Assembly (NCBI RefSeq): GCF_005876835.1
Contig: NZ_PPSW01000016.1
Span: 62,001-126,000 of the forward strand
DNA: 64,000 bases
Direction of reading: 5' to 3'
Source of the DNA: Pseudoalteromonas phenolica
Lineage (GTDB): Bacteria > Pseudomonadota > Gammaproteobacteria > Enterobacterales > Alteromonadaceae
This document shows positions 57,556 through 64,000 of this stretch, one piece after another. How positions within the stretch are numbered: position 1 is the stretch's first letter; every line of letters begins with the position of its first letter. A model generated the notes under the pieces. It was not told the DNA's origin. It saw nothing but the letters and a program-made list of their open reading frames with translations, and ran no database searches. The translations under genes were made by a program, and so were the position numbers.

Positions 57556-58088
57556 ACGCTTTCCTTAAATGCTTCGAGCAGAATTAATTGCGTGGTGGCA
57601 ATATCTATTTGCAGCCCTACTCCAAAGTGACTTGGCATATTTAGCGGTTTGACCGTCACGCTGACTAGATGATTATTATATGCAAAGTTAATGGCCTCTA
57701 TGCCCTTGAGCAGTTGTAGCGCGCCGTTACCATCGCCAATGTCACAGGTTAGAAAACCATTTTCCAGTGCATAAATTTCAGTGTAATCCACAGCTGGGGT
57801 CGTGCCCTGGCAAGATAATACATTGGCAAGCTGCTGAAATTGAATCGTCAAAGGGGCAGCGCTAATAATAGGCTCACTGTTCGTTTGCTTCACACTACGC
57901 GTAAATACTTGGCTGGTATAACGGATCACCTCTTGTGCATCTGATAGCTCTTGAGTCATTCTTACTGTGCTTTTTATCGCCGAATAAGACATGGCAACAC
58001 CAGCCAATAGAAACAAGCCAACTGCCATCGCAACCAACATCTCAAGTAATGTATATCCTGATTGTCTCGCTTTATGGGTTACACACAT
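57552..58088 (-). CDS. pilW: Minor pilin PilW-like
   Basis: A 178-residue minor pilin with the prepilin site SGYTLLEMLVAMAVGLFLLAGV. Glu+5 is present. The start is ATG 58088 after GAGGTG; the earlier 58112 start lies inside pilV. Overlaps pilV by 17 bases and the pilX-like gene by four. Shorter than many PilW proteins, which exceed 300 residues. Confidence 0.85.
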   Translation of the reverse strand: MCVTHKARQSGYTLLEMLVAMAVGLFLLAGVAMSYSAIKSTVRMTQELSDAQEVIRYTSQVFTRSVKQTNSEPIISAAPLTIQFQQLANVLSCQGTTPAVDYTEIYALENGFLTCDIGDGNGALQLLKGIEAINFAYNNHLVSVTVKPLNMPSHFGVGLQIDIATTQLILLEAFKESV

Positions 58089-58497
58089 TCGGCACCTCGA
58101 CGAAACTTGCATTCAATGTGACCTGATTAAGCAGTTGCTTTTGAGCCTCCTCTGGCACACGTAAATCTTGCCATGCCACAGTGATGGGCATCTCATCGCT
58201 ATAAGTTTCAGGTAATGTTAAAGCGTATCTAAAAGACAAGCTTTCTGGTGGTTGTAATGACTCTCTAAACGCTTGTTCTTCGAATTTTGATGGGGAGTTA
58301 TGTTGTATTTCGCACAGCTCCGGCCACATACGCTCAATCGCATTCTGTGCCTGCACCAGAGAAACGGTATAATCGAAGCTATTATTGGCGAACTGCAGTG
58401 ACTTCAGCTGTGTGACACCCAAACCAATCAGCGCTATGCTCGCAATAAACATAGACACCAATACTTCTAGCAATGAAAAACCAGCATTTACGCGCAA
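58072..58497 (-). CDS. pilV: Minor pilin PilV-like
   Basis: A 141-residue minor pilin with prepilin site AGFSLLEVLVSMFIASIALIGLG. The start appears to be TTG at 58497 overlapping the fimT-like stop, with GGAAG just upstream; no ATG or GTG lies in a suitable place. The mature protein is short but has the family's QLKSLQFANNSFDYT region. Confidence 0.85.
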   Translation of the reverse strand: MRVNAGFSLLEVLVSMFIASIALIGLGVTQLKSLQFANNSFDYTVSLVQAQNAIERMWPELCEIQHNSPSKFEEQAFRESLQPPESLSFRYALTLPETYSDEMPITVAWQDLRVPEEAQKQLLNQVTLNASFVEVPNVCNP

Positions 58498-58952
58498 TTT
58501 TCTTCCGCCTTACCTAACCAACTTTGACCACTACGCAAAATACACAAACGATAATCGTCGGTATTAGTATCGTTATCAGAGATTAAAATATTGCTTTGTA
58601 AATTTAATTCACCCGTTGAACGTATCATACGATTAACCAGCTCTGCATTGACTGTTGGGTAATTAGAGTCGAACTGTCGTAACGTCTCCCTGCCACCTGC
58701 GACTTCAATTTCTACTAACCAAGAAGTGTCTTGTTTAGTAAGAATAACTGTTTGAGCTCGCTTTACCGCTTCACTTCTGGCGTAACGATACACAGCGTTT
58801 AATTGGTTGGCTGTTTTAGTCAGGCGTTCTTGTTTTATAAACTGAGCAAATGACGGGGCTGCAAGCATGGCTAAAATACTCACTAAACCAAGCGTGATTA
58901 ATAACTCAATCATAGTAAAGCCGCGTGACTTTTGCTTATTTCCAGCAGTCAT
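58488..58952 (-). CDS. GspH/FimT-family minor pilin
   Basis: A 154-residue pseudopilin with prepilin site RGFTMIELLITLGLVSILAML and the GspH/FimT pattern of LNAVYRYARSEAVKRAQTV. The ATG at 58952, seven bases after GGGA, is used; 58958 and 59027 are alternatives. Overlaps the pilE-like gene by 17 bases. Minor pilins of this class help prime pilus assembly or DNA uptake. Confidence 0.88.
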   Translation of the reverse strand: MTAGNKQKSRGFTMIELLITLGLVSILAMLAAPSFAQFIKQERLTKTANQLNAVYRYARSEAVKRAQTVILTKQDTSWLVEIEVAGGRETLRQFDSNYPTVNAELVNRMIRSTGELNLQSNILISDNDTNTDDYRLCILRSGQSWLGKAEENCA

Positions 58953-59361
58953 TGCCATTCCCACTTGCTGTTGTTTGTCCCGCTTGGTCGATAGACAAGT
59001 CAGCGCATCTATCAGTCGCTTGTACACTACCCGTTTTTGGTCTTGCAGTTAACACAAACCCCAAACTTCTAAAGTTTGCTGCACCTGCTGGCTTATTTGT
59101 ATGTCGATAAGTGAAATCATAAACTGCTGAATTTGGTAAATCGTTAAATTGATCGCTATCTGGGTAACCACCGTTTCTTGAGTAGACTCGCTCTAAAATG
59201 GCCGCAGTTTGCAACATGGCTTGCTGTGCATCTGAGCGATGCCCATCTTGGATATACCTTTGATAAGACGGATACGCCAGTGTCGTTGTAATCGCAACAA
59301 TTGCAACCACAATTAACAGCTCAATTAGCGTAAAACCTTTTGTATTTACTCTAGAATTCAT
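58936..59361 (-). CDS. pilE: PilE-like minor type IV pilin
   Basis: A 141-residue pilin with prepilin site KGFTLIELLIVVAIVAITTTLAYPSYQRYI and the PilE-type DAQQAMLQTAAILERVYSRNGGYP region. Two Cys near the end (CADLS... DCW) could form the D-region disulfide. First gene of the five-gene minor pilin operon. Confidence 0.9.
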   Translation of the reverse strand: MNSRVNTKGFTLIELLIVVAIVAITTTLAYPSYQRYIQDGHRSDAQQAMLQTAAILERVYSRNGGYPDSDQFNDLPNSAVYDFTYRHTNKPAGAANFRSLGFVLTARPKTGSVQATDRCADLSIDQAGQTTASGNGNDCWK

Positions 59362-59585
59362 ACTCTACTCAAATTAAAACAGCGCTGTCATTTTTAACAC
59401 AAAGCTAACAAGAAGCAAAATCTAAACTTGTTCTTAGCTATGCCAAAATCTGCAGTCAAAATACCACATTATATATGTTTATGAAAAAGGAACGGATTAC
59501 ATGTAATTACACAATGCGCCGCTTGCTCAGATCCGTGAGATATTTATATGAAGAGAGAGTGTGATAGTTTTTATTTTTTTATATA
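59362..59585 (-). promoter_or_regulatory. Upstream region of the minor pilin operon
   Basis: A gap of about 220 bases with a TATAAT-like -10 on the minus strand at 59468-59473, about 105 bases before the pilE-like start, and no good -35. No sigma-54 -24/-12 promoter was seen. AT-rich, no gene detected. Confidence 0.3.
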
Positions 59586-59612
59586 AAAACCGCGTGCATA
59601 ACACGCGGCTTT
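59586..59612 (-). terminator. Intrinsic terminator after rplI
   Basis: CCGCGTG pairs with CACGCGG around a five-base loop, followed on the minus strand by TTTTTATA. It separates rplI from the pilin operon. Confidence 0.88.
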
Positions 59613-59630
59613 TCAACACTTAATCAGAGA

Positions 59631-60083
59631 TTAAGCTTCAGCAATAACGATTACTTTAATAGTAGCAGTTACGTCTGAGTGTACAGAGATTGCAACGTCA
59701 AATTCGCCAGTCTCACGGATAGTACCTAGAGGTAGACGAACTTCTGATTTAGCAACTTCAACACCAACAGCTGAGATAGCGTCAGCGATGTCACGTGTAC
59801 CGATAGAACCGAATAGCTTACCTTCGTCACCAGCTTTAGATACTAGAGTAACTTCAGCTAATGCTTCTAGCTTCTCAGCGCGTGCTTGAGCAGCTGTTAG
59901 TTCTTCAGCAATCTTCGCTTCTAATTCAGCGCGACGAGCTTCGAAAGTTTCGATGTTAGCTTTAGTCGCTGGAACTGCTTTACCTTTAGGGAATAAGAAG
60001 TTACGAGCGAAGCCAGATTTAACTGCAACTTGGTCACCTAAGTTACCAAGGTTTGCGATCTTGTCTAGTAGAATAACTTGCAT
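59631..60083 (-). CDS. rplI: 50S ribosomal protein L9
   Basis: A 150-residue protein with two globular domains joined by a long helix. The N-terminal RNA-binding domain is [40 protein letters not shown]; the linker helix (about 45-75) is rich in Glu and Ala. Last gene of rpsF-priB-rpsR-rplI. Confidence 0.98.
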   Translation of the reverse strand: MQVILLDKIANLGNLGDQVAVKSGFARNFLFPKGKAVPATKANIETFEARRAELEAKIAEELTAAQARAEKLEALAEVTLVSKAGDEGKLFGSIGTRDIADAISAVGVEVAKSEVRLPLGTIRETGEFDVAISVHSDVTATIKVIVIAEA

Positions 60084-60119
60084 GTTTCTACACCTTTTAA
60101 AAACGAGTTAATCCGCTGC

Positions 60120-60347
60120 TTACTTATGTAAGTCAGTGTATGGAAGAAGGGCTAGGTAGCGAGCACGCTTGATAGCAGTTGCTAGCTGGCGCTGGTATTT
60201 AGCGCTAGTACCTGTGATACGGCTAGGTACGATTTTGCCACTTTCAGTTACATAGTTTTTAAGAGTAGCTAGATCTTTGTAATCGATTTGTTGTACGCCT
60301 TCCGCTTTGAAACGGCAGAACTTACGACGTCTGAAATAACGTGCCAT
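60120..60347 (-). CDS. rpsR: 30S ribosomal protein S18
   Basis: A 75-residue small-subunit protein that pairs with S6. [47 protein letters not shown] is diagnostic. The start is ATG 60347 after GAGGAAA; the upstream 60362 alternative lies inside priB. Confidence 0.98.
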   Translation of the reverse strand: MARYFRRRKFCRFKAEGVQQIDYKDLATLKNYVTESGKIVPSRITGTSAKYQRQLATAIKRARYLALLPYTDLHK

Positions 60348-60358
60348 GAGTAATTTCC

Positions 60359-60682
60359 TCAATTAATTCTTTCAATATGTTGTGCATGTAAGACAAGTTG
60401 ACTTAAACCATTTCGGTTTTCGTGACGATTTAAAAAACCGCGTACTTGTATTGCCTGCCCAACGTATAAATGCTGTGTTTGATTCTGTAATTGTGCACCG
60501 CTTGCAACCACACTTAGACGAACATAACTATTTCTATTTAGTTCGGCTTCGACTTGCATTGATTTGTGCTCAAGTACAAACGTGCAATGTGGAATACCAG
60601 CTGGGCTTTGACTAAATTTGGGTGTTTTACAAACCGTACCCGAAAGTACATATTGATTTGTATACAGATCAGGCTGTGTCAC
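60359..60682 (-). CDS. priB: Primosomal replication protein N
   Basis: A 107-residue OB-fold single-stranded DNA-binding protein of the PriA-dependent restart primosome. [28 protein letters not shown] is typical. Start codon is GTG at 60682. Located between rpsF and rpsR as in E. coli. Confidence 0.94.
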   Translation of the reverse strand: MTQPDLYTNQYVLSGTVCKTPKFSQSPAGIPHCTFVLEHKSMQVEAELNRNSYVRLSVVASGAQLQNQTQHLYVGQAIQVRGFLNRHENRNGLSQLVLHAQHIERIN

Positions 60683-60711
60683 CTATTTAATCAATCCAGA
60701 TTCAATAACGA

Positions 60712-61053
60712 TTAAGCAGAAGCTGCTTCTTTTTTCTCTTCTTTAACAAGAGGAGACGCTTCAGTAACAGCGTTTTTAGTACGCATAACTAGGTTACGTA
60801 GCACTGCATCGTTGTAGCGGAAAGAAGTTTCAAGCTCGTTGATTACTTCAGTTGGTGCTTCAACGTTCATTAGAACATAGTGTGCTTTGTGAAGCTTTTC
60901 GATTGGGTAAGCCAGTTGACGACGACCCCAGTCTTCTAGACGGTGAATTTGACCACCAGCTTCAGTGATAGAACCAGTATAACGCTCGATCATACCAGGT
61001 ACTTGCTCACTTTGATCTGGGTGAACCATGAATACGATTTCGTAATGACGCAT
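60712..61053 (-). CDS. rpsF: 30S ribosomal protein S6
   Basis: A 113-residue platform protein of the 30S subunit, partner of S18. [27 protein letters not shown] and [29 protein letters not shown] are conserved. The C-terminal tail is charged and ends in Ala. First gene of the operon. Confidence 0.98.
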   Translation of the reverse strand: MRHYEIVFMVHPDQSEQVPGMIERYTGSITEAGGQIHRLEDWGRRQLAYPIEKLHKAHYVLMNVEAPTEVINELETSFRYNDAVLRNLVMRTKNAVTEASPLVKEEKKEAASA

Positions 61054-61077
61054 GGATATTCCTTACGGTTAATATAG

Positions 61078-61113
61078 CCTTGTCCCGTTTCGGCCAGTCG
61101 GGGGAAGGCAAGG
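61078..61113 (-). promoter_or_regulatory. Candidate S6:S18 autoregulatory leader structure
   Basis: In the rpsF leader, CCTTG and CAAGG (minus strand) enclose an imperfect hairpin containing a CCCG/CGGG step and a GGCCGAAA loop. Such a structure at this place is known to bind the S6:S18 complex in many bacteria. The match is by position and shape; a covariance-model check was not possible. Confidence 0.5.
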
Positions 61114-61143
61114 AACTAAATGTGATAGCCGAAATGAGCGCGT

Positions 61144-61172
61144 ATTTTACGTTGAGTTGGGAGTTTTGGCAA
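61144..61172 (-). promoter_or_regulatory. Promoter of rpsF-priB-rpsR-rplI
   Basis: On the minus strand TTGCCA (61167-61172) and TAAAAT (61144-61149) are separated by exactly 17 bases, a good sigma-70 promoter. It lies about 90 bases upstream of the rpsF start. Confidence 0.7.
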
Positions 61173-61244
61173 TGAAAAAAGCAAGAAAAGACTAATTATT
61201 AATCAAGATTATAAGTGAGTAAGGATATATTTGAAGCAGAAGAT

Positions 61245-61320
61245 TGGAGCGGCACACGAGGTTCGAACTCGTGACCTCGACCTTGGCAAGGTCGCGCTCT
61301 ACCAGCTGAGCTAGTGCCGC
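61245..61320 (-). tRNA. tRNA-Gly (GCC anticodon), copy 1
   Basis: A 76-base tRNA with encoded CCA-type end (TCCA). The acceptor stem is GCGGCAC/GTGCCGC, the anticodon loop CTTGCCAAG gives GCC, and the T arm is ACGAGTTCGAACCTCGT. Identical to copy 2. Confidence 0.95.
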
Positions 61321-61356
61321 ATTCCATAGTTAGCTCTATGTTGTTGGTAACATTGC

Positions 61357-61399
61357 GAAGGTCGCGTCTATTACCCGAAGCAGCTGAGCTAGTGCCGCA
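61357..61399 (-). pseudogene. Truncated tRNA-Gly 5' fragment upstream of copy 1
   Basis: On the minus strand the sequence begins exactly like the tRNA, GCGGCACTAGCTCAGCTG, then diverges in the D-loop. A second patch, CGCGACCTT, matching the anticodon 5' strand follows about 13 bases later. It cannot fold into a tRNA. Confidence 0.7.
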
Positions 61400-61424
61400 T
61401 CCCATAGATAACCCGAGGTTTTTA

Positions 61425-61443
61425 GCAGCTGAGTTAGTACTGC
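61425..61443 (-). pseudogene. Short, more degenerate tRNA-Gly fragment
   Basis: TGCAGTACTAACTCAGCTGC on the minus strand matches the first 18 bases of tRNA-Gly with a few substitutions. It lies upstream of the fragment at 61357-61399. Confidence 0.55.
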
Positions 61444-61493
61444 ATATAATTAGTTAAACACTAATTAACTTGTGTAAAACAAGATTAAGAATT

Positions 61494-61569
61494 TGGAGCG
61501 GCACACGAGGTTCGAACTCGTGACCTCGACCTTGGCAAGGTCGCGCTCTACCAGCTGAGCTAGTGCCGC
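61494..61569 (-). tRNA. tRNA-Gly (GCC anticodon), copy 2
   Basis: Identical over 76 bases to copy 1 at 61245-61320, with the same GCC anticodon. On the minus strand it is read first. Its upstream neighbour is again a truncated tRNA fragment. Confidence 0.95.
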
Positions 61570-61605
61570 ATTCCATAGTTAGCCCTATATTATTAGTAAT
61601 ATCGC

Positions 61606-61647
61606 AAAGGTCGCGCCTATTACCTGGAGCAGCTGAGCTAGTGCCGC
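61606..61647 (-). pseudogene. Truncated tRNA-Gly 5' fragment upstream of copy 2
   Basis: Starts GCGGCACTAGCTCAGCTG like the tRNA, then CTCCAGGTAATAGG and CGCGACCTTTG. The 60-base spacer between it and copy 2 is clearly related to the equivalent spacer of copy 1, so fragment, spacer and tRNA form a duplicated unit of about 155 bases. Confidence 0.7.
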
Positions 61648-61690
61648 ATCACAATATTTAGCAATATAATTGCTGCGCTTTAAAACAAGA

Positions 61691-61722
61691 AACCCCGCAG
61701 AGTTACTCTCTTAAGCGGGGCA
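61691..61722 (-). terminator. Intrinsic terminator after orn
   Basis: CCCCGC pairs with GCGGGG with an inner AGAGT-T-ACTCT stem. On the minus strand it is followed by TTTCTTGTTTT. It lies 38 bases past the orn stop and separates orn from the tRNA-Gly array. Confidence 0.8.
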
Positions 61723-61759
61723 GGATTGTACAATAATGCAGGTGCTTTGCAAGCAGTTT

Positions 61760-62305
61760 TTAAAGATTAAAGAACTTTTCTTTATAAACCTTTAATTCCA
61801 TTATTGAATCTTTTATATCGTCTAGTGCCAAGTGTGAGCTTTTCTTTTTCACTTGACCTAGTAACTCAGGCTTCCAACGACGTGCAAGTTCTTTCACTGT
61901 ACTCACATCTAGGTTGCGATAGTGAAAGTAAGCTTCAAGTTCAGGCATATACTTATTCAAAAAGCGGCGGTCTTGACCAATAGAATTACCACACATAGGC
62001 GAACTCCCTGGTGGTACCCACTCTTTTAAAAACTCTAAAGTTTGTGCAATGGCATCGTCTTCAGTGAACTTGCTGGCCTTACAGCGAGCTGTCAAACCTG
62101 AACGACCGTGTTGATTGGTACACCATTCGTCCATGTTATCTAACAACTCATCACTTTGATGAATAGCAATAACAGGGCCTTCAGCTAATACATTTAAATC
62201 GCCGTCAGTAATAACCGTAGCAATTTCTAAGATTTTATCTGTTTTAGGCTCTAAGCCCGTCATTTCAAGATCTAGCCAGATCAAATTTGATTCATTAAAA
62301 GACAT
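61760..62305 (-). CDS. orn: Oligoribonuclease
   Basis: A 181-residue DEDDh 3'-5' exonuclease that removes the last dinucleotides in RNA and pGpG turnover. The Exo I motif is [10 protein letters not shown] (Asp12, Glu14), Exo [20 protein letters not shown], and Exo [19 protein letters not shown] with His and Asp. Divergent from rsgA, a typical arrangement. Confidence 0.97.
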   Translation of the reverse strand: MSFNESNLIWLDLEMTGLEPKTDKILEIATVITDGDLNVLAEGPVIAIHQSDELLDNMDEWCTNQHGRSGLTARCKASKFTEDDAIAQTLEFLKEWVPPGSSPMCGNSIGQDRRFLNKYMPELEAYFHYRNLDVSTVKELARRWKPELLGQVKKKSSHLALDDIKDSIMELKVYKEKFFNL

Positions 62306-62507
62306 AAACTACCTTAGCGGTACTTCCTTTAGATCCAATGCAATTAGATATATCATATTAGCTTCACTTGTTTACCTAAAGCTTTTTTTTTAAAAGCGCT
62401 TAATTTAATTGAGTTATAGCCCATTTAAGCCATGCTCACAAAGTAAACAGAGTGATTTTAGGCAATTTTATTAATTGCATTTTTGATCAGTGACAAGCTA
62501 AGTAACT

Positions 62508-63566
62508 ATGGCAAAACAAAAGAAACTCAGTAAAGGCCAATCCCGTCGGATCAGTGCCAACCATCAAAAACGCTTGCGTAAAGCTAAACAACAGCATAGC
62601 GAGCAACAAGATACTCAGTGGCAAACCGACAATTTAGGTCCAACTGAAAATGCAGTGGTGATCAGTCGTTTCGGCCAACATGCCGATATAGAAACGTCTG
62701 ATGGCGAAGTTTTGCGCTGTAATATTCGCAGAACTGTTGGCGGTTTAGTATGCGGTGATGAAGTATTCTTTCGTCGTGCCAAAGTCAGTGATGGTGACCT
62801 CGCTGGTGTTATAGAGGCCATTGAAGAGCGACGCTCACAGCTTACCCGCCCAGACTTTTATGATGGCGTTAAAGTTGTTGCAGCAAACATTGACCAAATT
62901 TTAATGGTGTCTGCAATTTTGCCTGAGTTCACCCCACAAATTATCGACCGATATTTAGTGGCTTGTGAAGATATGGGTATCGAGCCCATCTTAGTGCTCA
63001 ATAAAATCGACTTGATTGATGACGAAGGTCTCGAGTTCATTAACGAGATTTTAGATATCTATCGTGAATTAGATTATAAAGTTCACCTTGTCAGTACTAA
63101 AACCGGCGAAGGTATCGACGCGCTTAAGCAAGTATTAGTGGGTAAAAACAACATCTTTGTAGGTCAATCTGGGGTCGGTAAATCAACACTCGTCAATACC
63201 GTACTCCCTGATGCAGATATTCTTACCAAAGAAGTCTCTGAAAATAGTGGCCTTGGTCAGCACACCACGACGGTGTCACGATTACACCACTTACCTAGCG
63301 GCGGAAACCTGATTGATTCACCGGGGATCCGTGAGTTTGGTTTATGGCACTTAGACGTTGAACGCGTAACTTGGTGCTTTAAAGAGTTTCGCGAGTATAT
63401 AGGCGGCTGCCGTTTTAGAGATTGTAAGCACCTTAATGACCCAGGATGCATTTTGGTCGAAGCGGTTGATGAGGGTAAAATTACTGAGTTACGTTTTGAC
63501 AGCTACCACCGTATTCTAGAATCAATGGCTGACGGCCGCGCGGGTGCTCGTGCGCCAAGAGTTTAA
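62508..63566 (+). CDS. rsgA: Ribosome small subunit-dependent GTPase A
   Basis: A 352-residue circularly permuted GTPase involved in 30S maturation. It has an N-terminal OB fold (about 45-110), G4 NKIDL, G1 [12 protein letters not shown] and G3 DSPGIREFG in permuted order, and a C-terminal zinc site (C-R-F-R-D-C-K-H...C). The basic N-terminus (about 1-30) fits rRNA binding. Upstream of psd, as in E. coli. Confidence 0.96.
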   Translation: MAKQKKLSKGQSRRISANHQKRLRKAKQQHSEQQDTQWQTDNLGPTENAVVISRFGQHADIETSDGEVLRCNIRRTVGGLVCGDEVFFRRAKVSDGDLAGVIEAIEERRSQLTRPDFYDGVKVVAANIDQILMVSAILPEFTPQIIDRYLVACEDMGIEPILVLNKIDLIDDEGLEFINEILDIYRELDYKVHLVSTKTGEGIDALKQVLVGKNNIFVGQSGVGKSTLVNTVLPDADILTKEVSENSGLGQHTTTVSRLHHLPSGGNLIDSPGIREFGLWHLDVERVTWCFKEFREYIGGCRFRDCKHLNDPGCILVEAVDEGKITELRFDSYHRILESMADGRAGARAPRV

Positions 63567-63626
63567 AAAATTTACAGTTTATATGTTAGTATCTGCGCTA
63601 ATTATTTTTAGGAATTTATAGTCCCC

Positions 63627-64000
63627 ATGGATAAATTTAAAATTGCCATGCAATACGCCATGCCTAAGCATGGGATCTCTCGCCTAGTTGGTAAATTGGC
63701 TGCTGCCGAAGCAGGCTCCGTGACAACTTCTTTAATTAAGGCGTTTATCAAGCAGTATAAGATTGATATGAGCGAGGCACTTTACGAAGATCCTGCGCAC
63801 TATAAAACCTTTAATGAGTTCTTTACTCGCCCATTAAAACCAGGCATTCGCCCGTTAACAGAAGATGAAAGCATCATTACTCACCCAGTAGATGGTGCTA
63901 TCAGCCAGTTAGGCGACATTATTGATGGTCAGCTTATTCAAGCTAAGGGCCACAACTACAGCTTACAAGACCTACATGGTGGTGATAAAGACGATGCAGA
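63627..64000 (+). CDS. psd: Phosphatidylserine decarboxylase (5' part)
   Basis: The first 124 codons of Psd are present and the gene runs off the window end. [43 protein letters not shown] and the early active-site region [12 protein letters not shown] (with the conserved D) identify it. The enzyme makes phosphatidylethanolamine at the inner membrane. The LGST self-processing site lies beyond the window. It starts 60 bases after rsgA. Confidence 0.94.
   Translation, partial: MDKFKIAMQYAMPKHGISRLVGKLAAAEAGSVTTSLIKAFIKQYKIDMSEALYEDPAHYKTFNEFFTRPLKPGIRPLTEDESIITHPVDGAISQLGDIIDGQLIQAKGHNYSLQDLHGGDKDDA

Noticed and set aside
61199..61405. A 68-codon frame across the tRNA-Gly region
   Set aside because: It is made of tRNA and tRNA-fragment sequence read as codons.

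Overview
The window looks like one contiguous stretch of a marine gammaproteobacterial chromosome, most likely Pseudoalteromonas or a close Alteromonadales relative. I infer this from moderate GC, the protein styles, and the order of several conserved gene blocks. No database search was run. Most of the window is conserved core genome. Accessory material lies at the left end (about 1-16 kb), in one block between rplI and dnaB (53.5-59.4 kb), and in small intergenic repeats.

Layout. Positions 1-4330: the tail of an unidentified gene, an OmpR-type response regulator/histidine kinase pair, and a convergent GGDEF-AraC pair whose GGDEF motif is degenerate. Positions 4654-8779: a TonB-dependent receptor followed by a secreted metallophosphoesterase, probably a nutrient-scavenging pair. 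Positions 8788-13717: an inverted-repeat-bounded intergenic element, a large secreted beta-rich protein, a solute-binding protein, and a three-gene operon (cupredoxin-like protein, DUF3034 protein, lipoprotein-anchored truncated globin) whose middle gene is frameshifted. Positions 13914-15993: a YjgN-like membrane protein and an M48 protease. Positions 16246-16606: the RNase P RNA gene.

Positions 16653-21009 hold rsmI divergent from lpoA-yraN-diaA-dolP. Positions 21441-26541 hold a minus-strand run read as rplM-rpsI, petABC, sspA-sspB. Positions 26787-31221 hold zapE divergent from zapG-degQ-degS. Positions 31366-36005 hold mlaFEDCB-ibaG-murA (outer-membrane lipid transport and peptidoglycan precursor synthesis). 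Divergent from it, 36230-45481 holds a Ca/Na antiporter gene-kdsD-kdsC-lptC-lptA-lptB-rpoN-hpf-ptsN-rapZ-npr-mgtE (LPS synthesis and export, sigma-54, nitrogen PTS). Next come pmbA, darP, a tRNA-Ile2 gene with an upstream 5' fragment of itself, an OmpA-like lipoprotein, a rhodanese, zur, cheX and yjbQ.

Positions 50905-61053 carry, on the minus strand, the usual rpsF-priB-rpsR-rplI ... dnaB-alr set. It is interrupted between rplI and dnaB by a minor type IV pilin operon (pilE-like, fimT-like, pilV, pilW and a 610-residue PilX-like fusion) and by an ECF sigma / putative anti-sigma / DUF4097 operon. Positions 61245-61647 hold two tRNA-Gly genes interspersed with truncated 5' tRNA fragments. The window closes with orn, rsgA and the start of psd.

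The observations most worth a second look are: the recurring 5' tRNA fragments that stop in the D-loop at two unlinked tRNA loci, one of them separating a stable-RNA-like promoter from the intact gene; the PilX-like pilin fused to a large beta-rich region and lacking Glu+5; the ECF operon with an apparent autoregulatory promoter; and the frameshifted DUF3034 gene in a cupredoxin/globin operon. I found no CRISPR array, prophage, transposase or clear new defence system.
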